From: Desulfosalsimonas propionicica
Lineage (GTDB): Bacteria > Desulfobacterota > Desulfobacteria > Desulfobacterales > Desulfosalsimonadaceae
Length of the DNA stretch: 64,000 nt
Direction of reading: 5' to 3'
Assembly: GCF_013761005.1 (NCBI RefSeq)
Contig: NZ_JACDUS010000004.1
Span: forward strand, 124,001 to 188,000
Part shown: positions 1 to 8,212 of the stretch, piece after piece
How the letters are laid out: every line of letters begins with the position of its first letter
Numbering within the stretch: the first letter of the stretch is position 1
Translations under genes and position numbers: made by a program
The notes under the pieces: model-generated
What the model was told of the DNA's origin: nothing
Database searches by the model: none
What the model saw: only the letters and a program-made list of their open reading frames with translations

Positions 1-45
1 TGTTATGCAATCCACCGGAATACCCAAAAGCCTAACCCGCTTCAT
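1..45 (-). CDS. WecG/TagA/CpsF-type glycosyltransferase, N-terminal start only
   Basis: Only the first 15 codons lie in the window; the gene continues beyond base 1. The peptide begins MKRVRLLGIPVDCIT, which resembles the opening strand of the WecG/TagA/CpsF family (typically a basic residue, then V-x-LG-(V/I)-x-(I/V)-D). These enzymes transfer N-acetylmannosamine-type sugars onto undecaprenyl-linked acceptors at the inner membrane face. The ATG at 43-45 is preceded by GAGG about six bases upstream. It overlaps the end of the preceding gene by 14 bases, so the two are translationally coupled. A wecB remnant and a UDP-sugar dehydrogenase in the same locus fit a ManNAc-type pathway. The identification rests on 15 residues. 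Confidence 0.5.
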   Translation of the reverse strand, partial: MKRVRLLGIPVDCIT

Positions 46-1198
46 TTTTATCCTCATTTTCTGTGTTGATCCTGTATTCTGTTAATGCATGCATCGCCCA
101 TGCCTGGCCCCAGCGCATATACGGGATACGATTGGTCATCCAGCGACTTTTCCGGAAATTGAAATACCCTTTGGGGTTGCACAAATGATTGCTCATCCAG
201 CCCAGCACCTTGTCAGTCAGCGCCTTATATTTTTTCCCTTCACCGGAAAAAAAATACACTGCCTGTGCCGGGCAATGGATGTCTATAGGATAGGTCTGGT
301 TATGATAATATTTGGGCATACCGTCTGGGCCGAAAAAGTTTTCCGCGTAGAACCGCACGCCTTTTTCATATTGCGCCCGGTATTCTTCGGCCACACCGGC
401 CTTTAAAAAACAGCGTATGGCCTGAAGGTTAAATCCCGTGTGAAAAGAATCAATCCAGCCTTGAAAACCGGTTTCCGCATATTTCCAGGATCCGTCTTCA
501 TGCTGGTGATCCATGGAATATTTCAGGCTTAAAAGCGCCAATGCCTTAAGATCTTCCTGGCAGGTGCGTTCATAGATCCGGATTAAAAGAGACGCCCCCA
601 GCAAATTGGCATTGTGGACAAAATTAAAATCCTCTGGTGTATAACTGAAACAGATACCACCGTTTTTCTTTTTTTGATTCAGGTCCCGGCATATAAAATT
701 TCCAATGGGAACAGCAAGCTGCAGAGCATCCTGATTGCCTGTGATATCAGCAGCATCCAGCAGGGAATGTCCTATAAAGGCGGAATTGACAACCGTGGGC
801 GTATAAGCCGGCACAAAAGCAGCCCGGGACTGCCAGTCAAAATCATAGCCCCAGCACGGCCCGGCATACCCGCCACTCATGTTCTGCCTGAGCAGATCCA
901 GCAAACGGTCAATTTTTTGTAAATATTCTTCACGATTTTCCAGGGCGTACAGCCGGGCATAACTCCCCAGAAAAAGCCCAAGCGCCTTGGGATTGTGCCC
1001 CTTGGGCACGCCCAAAAGCGGCCGAAGATTGATGGGCAAATGGCGAAACGCCTGGGTCCAGGCAATGCGGCCGTATTTTGCCCCAAATGTCAATCCCCGT
1101 ACAACCGGGCTTTTCAAGGCGTCATAGGGGTCGTAGCCGGCAAAATCGCAGACTTCCACATATTTTCGCAATGCATCAATATATGTTGCAGCATTCAT
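32..1198 (-). CDS. (alpha/alpha)-toroid protein of the exopolysaccharide locus
   Basis: A protein of about 388 residues with no signal peptide. It has recurring aromatic and Gly-rich helical-hairpin motifs, such as GPCWGYDFDWQ, a GSW-containing stretch and the terminal YMRWGQAWAMHALTEY. These are typical of six-hairpin glycosidase or terpenoid-cyclase-like (alpha/alpha)6 barrels seen in polysaccharide clusters. No catalytic residues can be assigned, so substrate and reaction are unknown. I chose the ATG at 1196-1198: the longer reading starts at a GTG inside the palindromic repeat just upstream, which is unlikely to be native. No convincing Shine-Dalgarno precedes the ATG, so the repeat may have replaced the original 5' end. 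It is the penultimate visible gene of the minus-strand glycan cluster. Confidence 0.6.
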   Translation of the reverse strand: MNAATYIDALRKYVEVCDFAGYDPYDALKSPVVRGLTFGAKYGRIAWTQAFRHLPINLRPLLGVPKGHNPKALGLFLGSYARLYALENREEYLQKIDRLLDLLRQNMSGGYAGPCWGYDFDWQSRAAFVPAYTPTVVNSAFIGHSLLDAADITGNQDALQLAVPIGNFICRDLNQKKKNGGICFSYTPEDFNFVHNANLLGASLLIRIYERTCQEDLKALALLSLKYSMDHQHEDGSWKYAETGFQGWIDSFHTGFNLQAIRCFLKAGVAEEYRAQYEKGVRFYAENFFGPDGMPKYYHNQTYPIDIHCPAQAVYFFSGEGKKYKALTDKVLGWMSNHLCNPKGYFNFRKSRWMTNRIPYMRWGQAWAMHALTEYRINTENEDKNEAG

Positions 1199-1214
1199 AG
1201 AAGGAAAACTTACG

Positions 1215-1295
1215 AATTTCGGGGACACAATACCTAATTAATTTAATTAGGTATTGTGTCCCCGAAATTACGGAGGTATTGTGTCCCCGGAATTA
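1215..1295. repeat. REP-like perfect palindrome GGGGACACAATACC
   Basis: Two 27-base arms (1215-1241 and 1243-1269) are exact reverse complements around one central base, giving a 55-base perfect palindrome. A third partial unit with GTATTGTGTCCCCGG follows at 1275-1291. The same core recurs near 19.9 kb and, degraded, near 21.5 and 21.8 kb. Such units resemble REP sequences mobilised by TnpA-REP (Y1) transposases; no such transposase is visible here. It fills the gap between the toroid gene and the oxidoreductase gene. Confidence 0.8.
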
Positions 1296-1301
1296 CGGAA
1301 T

Positions 1302-3482
1302 TCAGGAATTCACAATTGTCTGACCGGTTCGAATGGATTCAAGGATTGAAAAACAGACACGGGAAGCGCTGAAAATCTGGTGAATGGGAATCGGCGAGGG
1401 TTTGCCGTTTTTTACAGCATCAATAAATTGGCTCACCTCCGCCTTCTGCCCCTTGTCCTGGGAGAGGTATTTTTTCGTCTTTTTTTTGCCGCCCGCATAA
1501 ATGTCCAGGCGTTTAAAATCATCTAAAACCGCCGTACACCCATTGGCAAAGACTTCCACCCGTTCTTTGCAAAGGGCCTTATCGCCGTTTGCAAAATAGC
1601 AAATTGTGCCGATGGAGCCGTTTTCATATTTCAGGGAAACAACCAAAACGTCATTTAAATGATTGACATCCTCCATTGCCTGGGCACTTACGGAAACCGG
1701 CAGGGAACCGTTTAAAAAGGTTAAAAAATCCACAAAATGGCAGACTTCGCCGATTATGCGCCCCCCGCCGATCTCTATATCCTGTATCCAGGAGTCTTTG
1801 GGAATATGGCCGGCATTTACCCGATACACCATGGCCAAAGGGCCGCCAGGAAAATTATTTTTTATCTCGCGGCCAAGGGGAGAAAACCTGCGGTTATAGC
1901 CCACCATCAAAAGCGGTGTTTGCCCGCCGGCGGCCTTGTCAGCTTGCTTTTTTGACAATGCTTTATACAAATTTTCAATTTCATTTAGCTCACCTTCATG
2001 GAGGCACAAAGGCTTTTCCACAAAAACATTTTTGCCTGCCTTCAGGCTTTTTTGCACAAAATCGGCATGCGTATTATGCCGCGTGGCAATAAAAACCGTG
2101 TTAATGGCATCGTTTTCAATGATTTCACTTTCAAGATCAGTGCAAAAATCAAACCCAAAGCGTTCAGCCACTGATCGCGCACCTGTTCCGGTGGCGGTTA
2201 AAATCCCCTTTAGTGAAACGCCGGCGTTTTTGGGGATATTGGGAAGCAGTTGGCTCTGGGCATAGCTGCCGGCCCCGATAAATCCGATATTAACAGATGA
2301 AACCGGTCCGCGGTCATGCCCTTTAATTTCAATCCTGCCTCTTTTAATGGTTTTACCAATATCATAGGCAATAAGGATGCCCATAAATGGCTCAGAGCGT
2401 TCCATCATCATGTCATAGGCCCTGGGCGCATCCGCAAACTTGAAAACATGGGTGGTCAAATAACTTAAATCAATCCTGCCCCCGGCGATCAAATCCTGGA
2501 ACGCCTCCATATTCCGGTTCTCGGTCCAGCGCACATAGGCCGGCGGATAATCAAGCCCATGTTCTTCATACAGGGGATCGTAACGGCCCGGCCCGTATGA
2601 GCAGGACATGCGCAAATCAAGCTCTTTTTTGTAATAATGGGGCTCCCGGTCAAACCCTGTGGGCACATCTCCCACGATCACGACTTTCCCTTTTTTCCGC
2701 GCAACCGCACCGGCCAGGTTAATTGGATCATGGCTTGACGAGGCTGCGGTTATAATCACCGCGTCAACGCCCATGCCCCGGGTAAGCCGGTGTATTTCTT
2801 CCTCTACGGCATGCCCGGTTCTTAGAAATGCCGCATCACAACAATGCTTTCTTGCCGTTTCTGCCGCTGCACGGTCAATATCTATCCCGAAAACCCTTAC
2901 CCCGCTTGCCTTCAGCATAAGGCAAGCCAACTGCCCGATGAGCCCCAGGCCGATAACCGCACAAGTTTCTCCCAGCCGCAGATCAGCCTGCCGGATCCCC
3001 TGCAGTGCAATTGCCCCCAATGTGTTGTAACAGGCAAGTTGTAAATCTGAATCCTGGCGCAATCTCACACACAGGTTTTCCGGCACGGAAATAATTTCCG
3101 CATGATTGGCATAACCCGCGCCGGCACAGGCGACTTTATCCCCCACGGAAATATTTTTTACGCCTTTTCCGACATCAATGACAACACCGGCGCTGCTGTA
3201 TCCCAGCGGTGAATAGGCGTCCAGCTTTTTCATCACCGCCCGGTAGGTTTGGGCCGGCCCCTGCTGTTTTAAAACGTCAAAAACCTGCTTGACCTGCTGA
3301 GGTCTTTCCCTGGCCTTGCCAATTAAGCCTTTTCGGGCAGCCTTGACCGTTGAGCCCTCTGTGCCGGCACTGATAAGGGAATAGTGGTTTTGTACAAGCA
3401 CCGTGCCGGCAGAAACAGCCGGCAGCGGCACTTCCTGAATCGTCATTTCACCGGTTTTTAATTTTTGAGTTAGTTGTTTCAT
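1302..3482 (-). CDS. Bi-domain oxidoreductase: zinc-type alcohol dehydrogenase fused to Gfo/Idh/MocA
   Basis: A 726-residue fusion. Residues 1-370 form a medium-chain dehydrogenase fold, with the nucleotide-binding motif GLGLIGQ near 178-184. Residues from about 393 form a Gfo/Idh/MocA oxidoreductase, with NIGFIGAGSYAQ near 395 and the family signature VEKPL near 490. Fusions of this kind occur in exopolysaccharide and O-antigen clusters, where they are expected to oxidise and reduce a nucleotide or lipid-linked sugar. The substrate is not known. The protein is cytoplasmic, with no membrane segments. The ATG at 3482 begins a natural MDR start, MKQLTQKLKTGE. It lies upstream of the toroid gene in the same transcription direction, separated by the palindromic repeat. 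Confidence 0.85.
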   Translation of the reverse strand: MKQLTQKLKTGEMTIQEVPLPAVSAGTVLVQNHYSLISAGTEGSTVKAARKGLIGKARERPQQVKQVFDVLKQQGPAQTYRAVMKKLDAYSPLGYSSAGVVIDVGKGVKNISVGDKVACAGAGYANHAEIISVPENLCVRLRQDSDLQLACYNTLGAIALQGIRQADLRLGETCAVIGLGLIGQLACLMLKASGVRVFGIDIDRAAAETARKHCCDAAFLRTGHAVEEEIHRLTRGMGVDAVIITAASSSHDPINLAGAVARKKGKVVIVGDVPTGFDREPHYYKKELDLRMSCSYGPGRYDPLYEEHGLDYPPAYVRWTENRNMEAFQDLIAGGRIDLSYLTTHVFKFADAPRAYDMMMERSEPFMGILIAYDIGKTIKRGRIEIKGHDRGPVSSVNIGFIGAGSYAQSQLLPNIPKNAGVSLKGILTATGTGARSVAERFGFDFCTDLESEIIENDAINTVFIATRHNTHADFVQKSLKAGKNVFVEKPLCLHEGELNEIENLYKALSKKQADKAAGGQTPLLMVGYNRRFSPLGREIKNNFPGGPLAMVYRVNAGHIPKDSWIQDIEIGGGRIIGEVCHFVDFLTFLNGSLPVSVSAQAMEDVNHLNDVLVVSLKYENGSIGTICYFANGDKALCKERVEVFANGCTAVLDDFKRLDIYAGGKKKTKKYLSQDKGQKAEVSQFIDAVKNGKPSPIPIHQIFSASRVCFSILESIRTGQTIVNS

Positions 3483-3537
3483 ATTTTCAAGTATTTGTTA
3501 ACAGTCCTTAATTATTAAGGTTGAGGAACTAATTGGT

Positions 3538-4439
3538 TTACCCGTAGCCTAATAGCCGCATTTCACGCCCCAAGAGCTTTCTTATGATTCGATCGGTGTA
3601 AGGTGAAATGACATTGCGCCATCTTTCTAATGTACACACATCAAAACCATAAGTTATTTCCCGTTTACGAAAAGATGAATCTTCCATCCGTGGCAGTAGC
3701 ATCCTTTTATCGAAGGGTACTGCAAGGAAATTACAAAGCTTCTTCATCTGATCCTCTGGTGCTTGGATCGTGTCCTCGAAGCGAAACAAGTGATACTTTT
3801 CGTTATGAGCCATCATGGCATGGACACGAGCGGCCCAATGGTATTGATGGACAAGATATGTCAAGCGTTTTGCCGCCAAAACGCACTGCCGCCATCTTGG
3901 CAAACTTTCACAAGTTCGAATATCCATTAATTTCATAGATGCATAAATGGCTCTGGGATCTCTCGTAATATGAATATAGCGTGAGTCAGGAAACCATTGA
4001 TGGAATTTCGGAGTGCATGCAATGTTGACTGGAAATTTTGCCCCCCCCTTCTTTTTTTCTTAATTTCAGCATGCATGCATAACAAAGTCTCAAGAATTGT
4101 TTTGAAGGCAAAATTCGTCTCACCCAGTCGACTTGCAAGCACATCACGATCTAATTCTTGGATGGAATTCTCATTGCCCTCAATCTCATCCAGACTCATC
4201 TGCCAAAATGTCCCATTAAATTGTTTCTGAAACATTAAATTGATCAAAGCCTCAAGGTGCTCTCCACGAAGAGGTTTTCCAATAGTCTTTGAAACCGACA
4301 TGCAAAAGTCTTTTCGTAACCAGCGTGGCGATAGATAATGCATTTCATTTAGAATATCTATATCCGTATAGCTGTTTATGCTATTCTTGTATATCTTCGA
4401 CCCGGTTCTGGCTACTCCAATAATAAAAACAAATTCCAC
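3538..4439 (-). pseudogene. Sulfotransferase, frameshifted at an 8-G tract (possible phase-off state)
   Basis: Two reading frames together encode one sulfotransferase. The first (from a GTG at 4439) has the 5'-phosphosulfate-type loop GVARTGSKIY. The second carries the 3'-phosphate motif ITRDPRAIYASM and the C-terminal RFEDTIQAPEDQMKKLC helix. Translating the middle shows that frame two is continuous back to the run of eight G at 4041-4048: it reads GAKFPVNIACTPKFHQWFPD directly after the tract. One extra G would restore a protein of about 300 residues. PAPS-dependent transfer of sulfate to a glycan is the expected role. Whether this is a phase-variable off state, true decay or a homopolymer miscall cannot be decided here. 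A second sulfotransferase with a longer G tract lies two genes upstream. Confidence 0.8.
4041..4048 (-). repeat. Poly-G tract (8 G on coding strand) at the frameshift
   Basis: Eight consecutive C on the plus strand (G in the gene), next to an A-rich run on the coding strand. It coincides exactly with the frame change between the two halves of the sulfotransferase. Mononucleotide G tracts are known slippage sites in phase-variable surface-glycan genes of other bacteria such as Campylobacter and Neisseria. Confidence 0.8.
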
Positions 4440-4510
4440 AGTCAGGCATTCCCTTTAATATACCCGGCAACAGGACTTTAAAATCCGTTTTTCCGTTTCC
4501 AGACGGCTGT

Positions 4511-5770
4511 TCAGTCGGAGAAAACTGGCCACACAGCACGGAGATCCTGGGCCAGGGTTGCTAACGAATATTTTTCTGCAATCTGAAGGCTATAGGTTGC
4601 AGCATCCTTTATATTCAGTGCGCTGTTGATTGCTTTGGCAAACACCTCAGGATTGCGTGTATCCACCACATAACCGTTAAATCCATTACAGATCAAGTCC
4701 CTGGCTCCGCTGACATTGGTTGAAACTATTGGCAGGCCGCATGAGATGGCTTCAACCATTGCGACGGACCAACCTTCCTGAAACGAACCAACAACGAGCG
4801 CATCAGCTGCATTCATGTACAACGCTACCTCTCCAGATGGCACTATACCTGCAAATATGATATCTTCAATAATACCAAGATGGTAAGCCATGTTTTTTAA
4901 TTTTTCCCGATCTTCGCCATCACCTACCAATACTAATTGCAAATGGAGTCTTTCGGTTTTAAGTCTTTTAAAAGACTCTAAAATAAGCTGCCAGCCTTTA
5001 ATGTACATAAGTTTGCCGCAAAATAGCAGGATTTTTGCCTCTTGATTTAATCCCAAAGAGGCACGTGCTGTTTTCCTATCCTTCGGATAAAACACTCTGG
5101 TATCCGCACGTGTAGGACACGGGACAATTCTTGACCGGTTCACCATACCATTGCTTCTTTCCACCATGGCTTCAATTGCTGTCGTGTCTGCTGCGGCCAG
5201 AATCAGGTTTGCTCTTCTTAAGGCTTTGAACAGTATCCGCTCATACGGACGCTTTAATAAACGTGCCCAGCCATAGCGCGAGTGTTCAACTTCATTTTTT
5301 ACGCTTGGGAAGCAATAGCAGATGCTGTTCCAGTCGTACTGATGTATCGCCAGCATAACCTGAGCACACTGGGTAAATACATTGCTGACCCCTAAACTTC
5401 TAATTTCTTGCATATACTTTCGCACGGCAAGATAATGGCGGATACGCAAAGGAATAAGCGGCCGGCCTGTTTTAGTCTTATCCACTCTGCGCACCCCAAA
5501 AAAATGATATGTTGTACCGTCTATTTTACGAGTAACCCAACGGCCTACAGGGGTTTCATCCGTGGAAACACCGACTAAAGCGAAACGATTGCCGAAACTC
5601 TGGAGAAGCTGCCGAGCAAACGCAAGCTGGCCCCCGGCAGGATGACTTTCAAAATCGCATCCTTCGATCAACAATACATCAGGTATCGTTATTTGGCATT
5701 CTTCCTTGTACTTTAACCTTTTCATCTGCTGTCTTTTTTTCAGATAATTTGATTCCCTGCAATCAGCCAA
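4511..5770 (-). CDS. Glycosyltransferase family 4 (group 1)
   Basis: A 419-residue retaining glycosyltransferase of the GT-B fold. The N-terminal acceptor domain opens with PDVLLIEGCDFESHPAGGQL; the C-terminal GT4 donor domain contains LFCGKLMYIKGWQLILESF and the EX7E region EGWSVAMVEAISCGLP near residue 340. It should add a sugar from a nucleotide donor to the lipid-linked repeat unit on the cytoplasmic face. Its 5' end overlaps the upstream sulfotransferase gene by eight bases. An internal ATG at codon 16 (MKRLKYKEE) is an alternative start, because the first 15 residues look non-conserved. It sits between two sulfotransferase genes, so its product sugar may be a sulfation target. That last point is inference. 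Confidence 0.85.
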   Translation of the reverse strand: MADCRESNYLKKRQQMKRLKYKEECQITIPDVLLIEGCDFESHPAGGQLAFARQLLQSFGNRFALVGVSTDETPVGRWVTRKIDGTTYHFFGVRRVDKTKTGRPLIPLRIRHYLAVRKYMQEIRSLGVSNVFTQCAQVMLAIHQYDWNSICYCFPSVKNEVEHSRYGWARLLKRPYERILFKALRRANLILAAADTTAIEAMVERSNGMVNRSRIVPCPTRADTRVFYPKDRKTARASLGLNQEAKILLFCGKLMYIKGWQLILESFKRLKTERLHLQLVLVGDGEDREKLKNMAYHLGIIEDIIFAGIVPSGEVALYMNAADALVVGSFQEGWSVAMVEAISCGLPIVSTNVSGARDLICNGFNGYVVDTRNPEVFAKAINSALNIKDAATYSLQIAEKYSLATLAQDLRAVWPVFSD

Positions 5771-6584
5771 AAAATTTTAAAAAAGGCCGATAAAACAAAT
5801 ATTTTCCAACCCGAAAAGCAATATTATTTAATGTAGAAAAACGGTAAGTCTGACATGCCTTATCCAGACTTTCTGCTTCATTTAACAAACGGCTGGTGCC
5901 GTATTGCGCCCTGTGCCTGTTAAAAATTTCCTGTTCAGCAAAGTGGTAAAGCTGAATATCAATCTGATTTGCCTGCCGCACTGCAGCGTCATCTTTTTCA
6001 GACAAGCTCAAGGTTTTTGCTGCTGAATCCGGTTTTACATTTTTGGGCTGGTAGCGTATCTCAAAATTCGGCAGGCCAAGTGCATGGCGCATTAATAAAA
6101 GGCTTTCATTAAAGCGTTCAACTACACCGACAAATTGAAATTCTGTTTGCAGTATTTTTTTTGCCCTTTCAAGCTCTGCCGCCCCTGCGGCAAAACTTCT
6201 TTCCTCAAGTGACTTGCATCCCAGAAGAAATTTGGTCTGATAATCGTGTTCGCCCACTATGGAGCAGCGCTTTTCAAGGCTATCATCATGGCTGCCTGCT
6301 TTTAGCCCATGGTTATAATGGGAGATAAACCTGGCAACAGGATTTCTGATAAATGTCAAAAAGAAGATATCATTGGCAACTGCCCGCAGCCCATCATCAG
6401 GCCTTAGCCCGTGGCCCCCTATTGCCTTGACCCCCCCCCCCCCCCCCGCAAATTTCAAAACACGCAAATCCCGTTGATTAAAAGATGGTTTGTTGATTTC
6501 AGCATAGCCAAAACCATAATTGTTCCGGAATATATAATGCAGGGTTGTGCCTGCGGTTTTAATCATATGGCAAAAACAAATCAT
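5763..6584 (-). CDS. Sulfotransferase family 2-like, with a 17-G tract inside the coding region
   Basis: A 273-residue protein opening MICFCHMIKTAGTTLHY; KTAGTTL (9-15) is the PAPS 5'-phosphosulfate loop. The 3'-phosphate motif FIRNPVARFISHYNH lies near 81-95. These motifs match the Sulfotransfer_2/heparan-2-sulfotransferase-like group, which sulfates polysaccharides. Residues 47-51 are a run of glycines encoded by 17 consecutive G (6431-6447). The run is in frame, so the gene is currently ON. Loss or gain of one G would truncate the protein soon after residue 50, before the second PAPS motif. The gene is coupled to the downstream glycosyltransferase by an eight-base overlap, so slippage might also have polar effects. 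Length and motifs are otherwise complete. Confidence 0.88.
   Translation of the reverse strand: MICFCHMIKTAGTTLHYIFRNNYGFGYAEINKPSFNQRDLRVLKFAGGGGGVKAIGGHGLRPDDGLRAVANDIFFLTFIRNPVARFISHYNHGLKAGSHDDSLEKRCSIVGEHDYQTKFLLGCKSLEERSFAAGAAELERAKKILQTEFQFVGVVERFNESLLLMRHALGLPNFEIRYQPKNVKPDSAAKTLSLSEKDDAAVRQANQIDIQLYHFAEQEIFNRHRAQYGTSRLLNEAESLDKACQTYRFSTLNNIAFRVGKYLFYRPFLKFFG
6431..6447 (-). repeat. Poly-G tract of 17 in a sulfotransferase gene
   Basis: Seventeen consecutive C on the plus strand, read as G in the gene, giving a polyglycine stretch at codons 47-51. No other mononucleotide run of this length was seen in the window. The length far exceeds chance expectation and is in the range of hypermutable contingency tracts in other bacteria. 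Its exact length in a consensus assembly is uncertain. Confidence 0.9.
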
Positions 6585-6617
6585 GTCGCTCCCCCAAGTC
6601 TTGCCGGATGCAAAAAA

Positions 6618-7520
6618 TCAATTTTGGTCAACGGCCGCTGGCTTCTTCCTGAATACTTTTTTCAGCATCTCCCATAAGCCGCATGCCTGAATGGCGGCCT
6701 TGTGCGGGCCGGCCTTGTCATCTATGCCGAAATTGGGAAGTGAAAACGGGTCACTTGCCTGCGTCACCCAGCCCGGCGCAATGGTCCGGCAGGTCCGGTA
6801 GCCGGCTTGTTTTACCCATTGCCGGCAGACCCGGGCGCCCCTGCCACCTGGCAGGGCAAAATGCTCCACAGGGATTTCCAGAATTTTTTCCAGGCGCTTT
6901 CTGGCTTCAACGCATTCCCGCTTTCCGGTTTTTTCATCGCATTTATCCAGCATGGGATGAAATAAGGTATGCGAGCCAATGTTTGCACCGGCGTCCGCCA
7001 ATTGTTTTAATTCATCAATTGACAGGCAGTGACGTATCTCATACTCCCTGGTGTCTGTATGGCCCGTTTTCTTTTGGAGCAGCGCCCGCCGTTTTTGATC
7101 CGGCACCTGCTTGAGTCTTTCGAGCAGTGCGGGATCATTTCGTACCATTTCAAACCAAAAAACCCTTTTGGTGCCTGCAGTGCCGGCAACTATATAAAAC
7201 ATGGCCGGCACATGGTATTTTCTTATCGCACCGACAAGATGGGCGTTTCCGGCATATCCATCGTCAAAGGTGATCAGCATGGGCTTTGGGGGCAGGTCTG
7301 AAAAATCCTGCCAGTCTAATGCCCGGGCAACTGCATGAGCAGACACAAACGAATAGTGACGGGAAAAGTATTTTAAATGTTGCAAAAAAATATCCGGAGA
7401 CGGGTTGTGGTAGTTGATGATGGTAATTTTACGCCTTGCATAAACTTCGCGCAGATACCAGGGAATCCCGGTAAACCGGAGTGCCAGACAGAAAAATTCC
7501 TCAAATCGGCCGCCGGCCAT
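6618..7520 (-). CDS. Polysaccharide deacetylase (NodB homology)
   Basis: About 300 residues with the NodB-domain signature PMLITFDDGYAGN, where the DD pair contributes the general base and a metal ligand. The later segments IGSHTLFHPMLDKC (the metal-binding H-x3-5-H region) and FALPGGRGAR complete the pattern. It should remove N-acetyl groups from amino sugars of the exopolysaccharide; no signal peptide is evident, so a cytoplasmic or lipid-intermediate substrate is possible. I placed the start at the ATG at 7518-7520, preceded by GGAG nine bases upstream and abutting the upstream gene's stop. A longer reading from 7574 would overlap the acetyltransferase gene by 53 bases. Confidence 0.82.
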   Translation of the reverse strand: MAGGRFEEFFCLALRFTGIPWYLREVYARRKITIINYHNPSPDIFLQHLKYFSRHYSFVSAHAVARALDWQDFSDLPPKPMLITFDDGYAGNAHLVGAIRKYHVPAMFYIVAGTAGTKRVFWFEMVRNDPALLERLKQVPDQKRRALLQKKTGHTDTREYEIRHCLSIDELKQLADAGANIGSHTLFHPMLDKCDEKTGKRECVEARKRLEKILEIPVEHFALPGGRGARVCRQWVKQAGYRTCRTIAPGWVTQASDPFSLPNFGIDDKAGPHKAAIQACGLWEMLKKVFRKKPAAVDQN

Positions 7521-7521
7521 A

Positions 7522-8190
7522 TCACAAAGCTCCGGGATGATGCAGCAGGGCTTTTCTAACAGGTTCTGCTGCAAAACTATCAGAAAAAGAGGCGACCCGC
7601 ACCCGCCAGGGCTGCCCGGCCCACTGCCACTGCTTTAAAAAAAGCATTTTTTGAAAACCAAGTCTTTCCCAGTTTCGGATGGCATATCGGTTCTCCGGGA
7701 GGATAAAAACAGCCGGAATAAGGCCGGCCGGAATGATGGAAAGGCGTGCCAGGTTTAATTGCTGCCCGATTTTTTGCCCCCTGAAAGCAGGCCGCACGTA
7801 AAGGTTTTTCACAACAGCATATTCTGGCGGAATCGGCATTCTGACATGCGGGCCCACCTGATATATCCCCGCATACTGCACCCAGGCATATCCGGCAACC
7901 CGGCCCTTGATTTCAGCAAAAATCCCCCTGCTGCCTTCAGTCAGAAATTCCTGAAATAGAGAGTTTTCTGCACGGGTTAACTCACCGGCTTTTGTCAAAT
8001 GGCTGATCCGCTCCTTTGTCAGTTCTTTGATGCATGGATTGTCATATTGGCACCCGCAAAACACCGGCATTAAAAAAAGGATGTCATGCTGGACCCGGTA
8101 GATTTTGCGGACTGCTGCCCGCATGGCCTGCAGGATTGAAGCCTTAAACCCGTATTGTTTTAAACGTTCTGAAATTTTTTGGCCCGGCAT
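7522..8190 (-). CDS. GNAT-family N-acetyltransferase
   Basis: 222 residues. The central part contains the GNAT acetyl-CoA binding strand and loop VVKNLYVRPAFRGQKIGQQL (near 135-155), a variant of the V-x-P-x-x-R-G-x-G motif A, followed by ENRYAIRNWERLGFQKM typical of motif B. It presumably acetylates an amino sugar or a protein. It lies between a deacetylase and a FemAB/CelD-like acyltransferase, so acyl editing of the glycan is a plausible role. The spacing to the upstream gene is 22 bases, which suggests one transcript. The substrate cannot be read from sequence. Confidence 0.75.
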   Translation of the reverse strand: MPGQKISERLKQYGFKASILQAMRAAVRKIYRVQHDILFLMPVFCGCQYDNPCIKELTKERISHLTKAGELTRAENSLFQEFLTEGSRGIFAEIKGRVAGYAWVQYAGIYQVGPHVRMPIPPEYAVVKNLYVRPAFRGQKIGQQLNLARLSIIPAGLIPAVFILPENRYAIRNWERLGFQKMLFLKQWQWAGQPWRVRVASFSDSFAAEPVRKALLHHPGAL

Positions 8191-8212
8191 ATGGAAAAAT
8201 CTTATTGAAATG

